The translations under genes and the position numbers were made by a program. The notes below the pieces were generated by a model that worked only from the letters and a program-made list of their open reading frames with translations, was not told the origin of the DNA and did no database searches. Of a stretch of DNA of 14,879 bases, positions 14,096-14,879 are shown piece by piece; position 1 is the stretch's first letter; the number at the start of each line of letters is the position of its first letter. Origin of the DNA: CAYYGL01 sp964471235 (GTDB lineage Bacteria > Calditrichota > Calditrichia > RBG-13-44-9 > J075); NCBI GenBank assembly GCA_964471235.1, contig CAYYGL010000119.1, positions 1 to 14,879 of the forward strand. The letters run 5' to 3'.

Positions 14096-14879
14096 ATGTC
14101 AAGAAAGTATCCCTTACATAGAGTGCGCAACATTGGTATTATGGCGCACATTGATGCCGGTAAAACAACCACTACCGAGCGAATTTTGTTTTATTCCGGT
14201 AAGCTGCACCGAATGGGGGAGGTCCACGAAGGTTCCGCCACCATGGATTGGATGGAGCAGGAAAAAGAACGCGGGATTACCATCACATCTGCGGCAACCA
14301 CCTGTTTTTGGGGAGAGCATCGGATCAACATTATCGACACGCCAGGGCATGTGGATTTTACCGCAGAAGTTGAGCGCTCGCTGCGGGTGCTGGATGGTGC
14401 GGTCGCACTGTTCTGTGCGGTGGGCGGGGTAGAGCCGCAATCCGAAACAGTCTGGCGACAGGCGGATAAATATAAAGTGCCGCGAATTGCCTTTGTCAAC
14501 AAGATGGACCGTGTCGGTGCGGATTTCTTTAATGTGCTGGAAATGATAAAAGTGCGGTTGGGGGCTCATCCGGTTGCCTTGCAGCTTCCCATGGGGCACG
14601 GCGAAATGTTTACCGGTTTGATTGACCTGGTGAAAATGAAATCGGTAATTTTTGACGAGACGACCCTGGGGATGCAGATTTTCGAGGAAGATATTCCCCG
14701 GGATATGATTGATCAGGTGGAAGATTATCGCACCCGGTTGATCGAAGCCGCTGCCGAATTTGATGATCACCTGATGGAGAAGTACCTGGAGGGTGAAGAA
14801 TTAACGATAGAAGAGATAAAAGCGGCACTGCGGAAAGGAACGGTCGAAAACCTTATTGTGCCGGTCCTGTTGGGCTCCG
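14096..14879 (+). CDS. fusA: Translation elongation factor G (EF-G), N-terminal part, cut by window edge
   Basis: EF-G is the GTPase that drives translocation of tRNA and mRNA on the ribosome and helps recycle ribosomes. The visible 261 residues cover most of the GTPase domain. They begin MSRKYPLHRVRNIGIMAHID and include the P-loop AHIDAGKT (17-24), RGITI in switch I, DTPGHVDFT (81-89) and NKMD (135-138). The segment FCAVGGVEPQSETVWRQ is typical of the main EF-G. The ATG start at 14096 is seven bases after AGGA (14085-14088). The gene follows rpsG by 45 nt, completing the usual rpsL-rpsG-fusA order. The rest of domain I and domains II-V lie beyond the window, so this is truncation by the window and not a broken gene. 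Confidence 0.98.
   Translation, partial: MSRKYPLHRVRNIGIMAHIDAGKTTTTERILFYSGKLHRMGEVHEGSATMDWMEQEKERGITITSAATTCFWGEHRINIIDTPGHVDFTAEVERSLRVLDGAVALFCAVGGVEPQSETVWRQADKYKVPRIAFVNKMDRVGADFFNVLEMIKVRLGAHPVALQLPMGHGEMFTGLIDLVKMKSVIFDETTLGMQIFEEDIPRDMIDQVEDYRTRLIEAAAEFDDHLMEKYLEGEELTIEEIKAALRKGTVENLIVPVLLGS

Noticed and set aside
14114..14770. 218-aa open frame on the - strand, and a 99-aa + strand frame at 14133-14432
   Set aside because: Both overlap the clear GTPase domain of fusA in other frames. Every conserved EF-G motif lies in the fusA frame.
1..14879. Mobile element, CRISPR array, defence system or other undescribed gene system
   Set aside because: Every sizeable supported reading frame is a known core gene. 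No spacer-repeat pattern, transposase or foreign cargo is visible.

Overview
This window is a core bacterial information-processing locus. It holds the end of a tRNA cluster, tuf, rpmG, a tRNA-Trp gene, secE-nusG, the ribosomal stalk genes rplK-rplA-rplJ-rplL, the RNA polymerase genes rpoB-rpoC, and the start of the str operon (rpsL-rpsG-fusA, with fusA running off the right edge). All genes lie on the + strand, and I see no mobile element, CRISPR array, defence system or accessory cargo. I found no undescribed multi-gene system. What deserves a second look is in the intergenic DNA and the start codons.

Organism. The gene order tRNA-Thr/tuf/rpmG/tRNA-Trp/secE/nusG/rplKAJL/rpoBC is typical of Gram-negative-type bacteria. 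RpoC has a long insertion inside the trigger loop, and RpoB (about 1258 aa) and RpoC (about 1414 aa) have lengths common in the FCB group. Most genes have clear purine-rich Shine-Dalgarno sequences, and the rpsL promoter has a classical TTGACA -35. Both argue against Bacteroidota proper, which rarely use strong Shine-Dalgarno sequences and have a different promoter consensus. My best guess is an FCB-affiliated or neighbouring lineage outside Bacteroidota (for example Calditrichota or Marinimicrobia-like). This is inference and cannot be settled here.

Layout. Positions 1-174: the 3' part of tRNA-Gly(TCC), a terminator-like hairpin, then tRNA-Thr(GGT). Positions 175-1751: tuf, rpmG (TTG start) and tRNA-Trp(CCA). 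Positions 1792-4687: secE, nusG, rplK, rplA, rplJ and rplL with short gaps. Positions 4768-12934: rpoB and rpoC, with gaps of 80 nt before rpoB and 145 nt before rpoC that contain small hairpins and a 14-bp palindrome. Positions 12956-12996: a strong intrinsic terminator ends this transcription unit. Positions 12998-13063: an unexplained imperfect inverted repeat. Positions 13118-13146: a convincing promoter that restarts transcription for rpsL, rpsG and fusA. No stretch longer than 300 bases lacks a gene.

How the genes work together. EF-Tu and EF-G drive elongation. L11, L10 and L7/L12 form the stalk that recruits them, and L1, L33, S12 and S7 are other ribosomal parts. RpoB and RpoC make the catalytic core of RNA polymerase, NusG controls that core and couples it to ribosomes, and SecE belongs to the membrane export channel. 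Joint transcription keeps growth-linked parts in proportion. rpmG, nusG, rpoB and rpsL appear to start with TTG, and rpoC with GTG or TTG, so tools that prefer ATG will miss or mis-start several of these genes.
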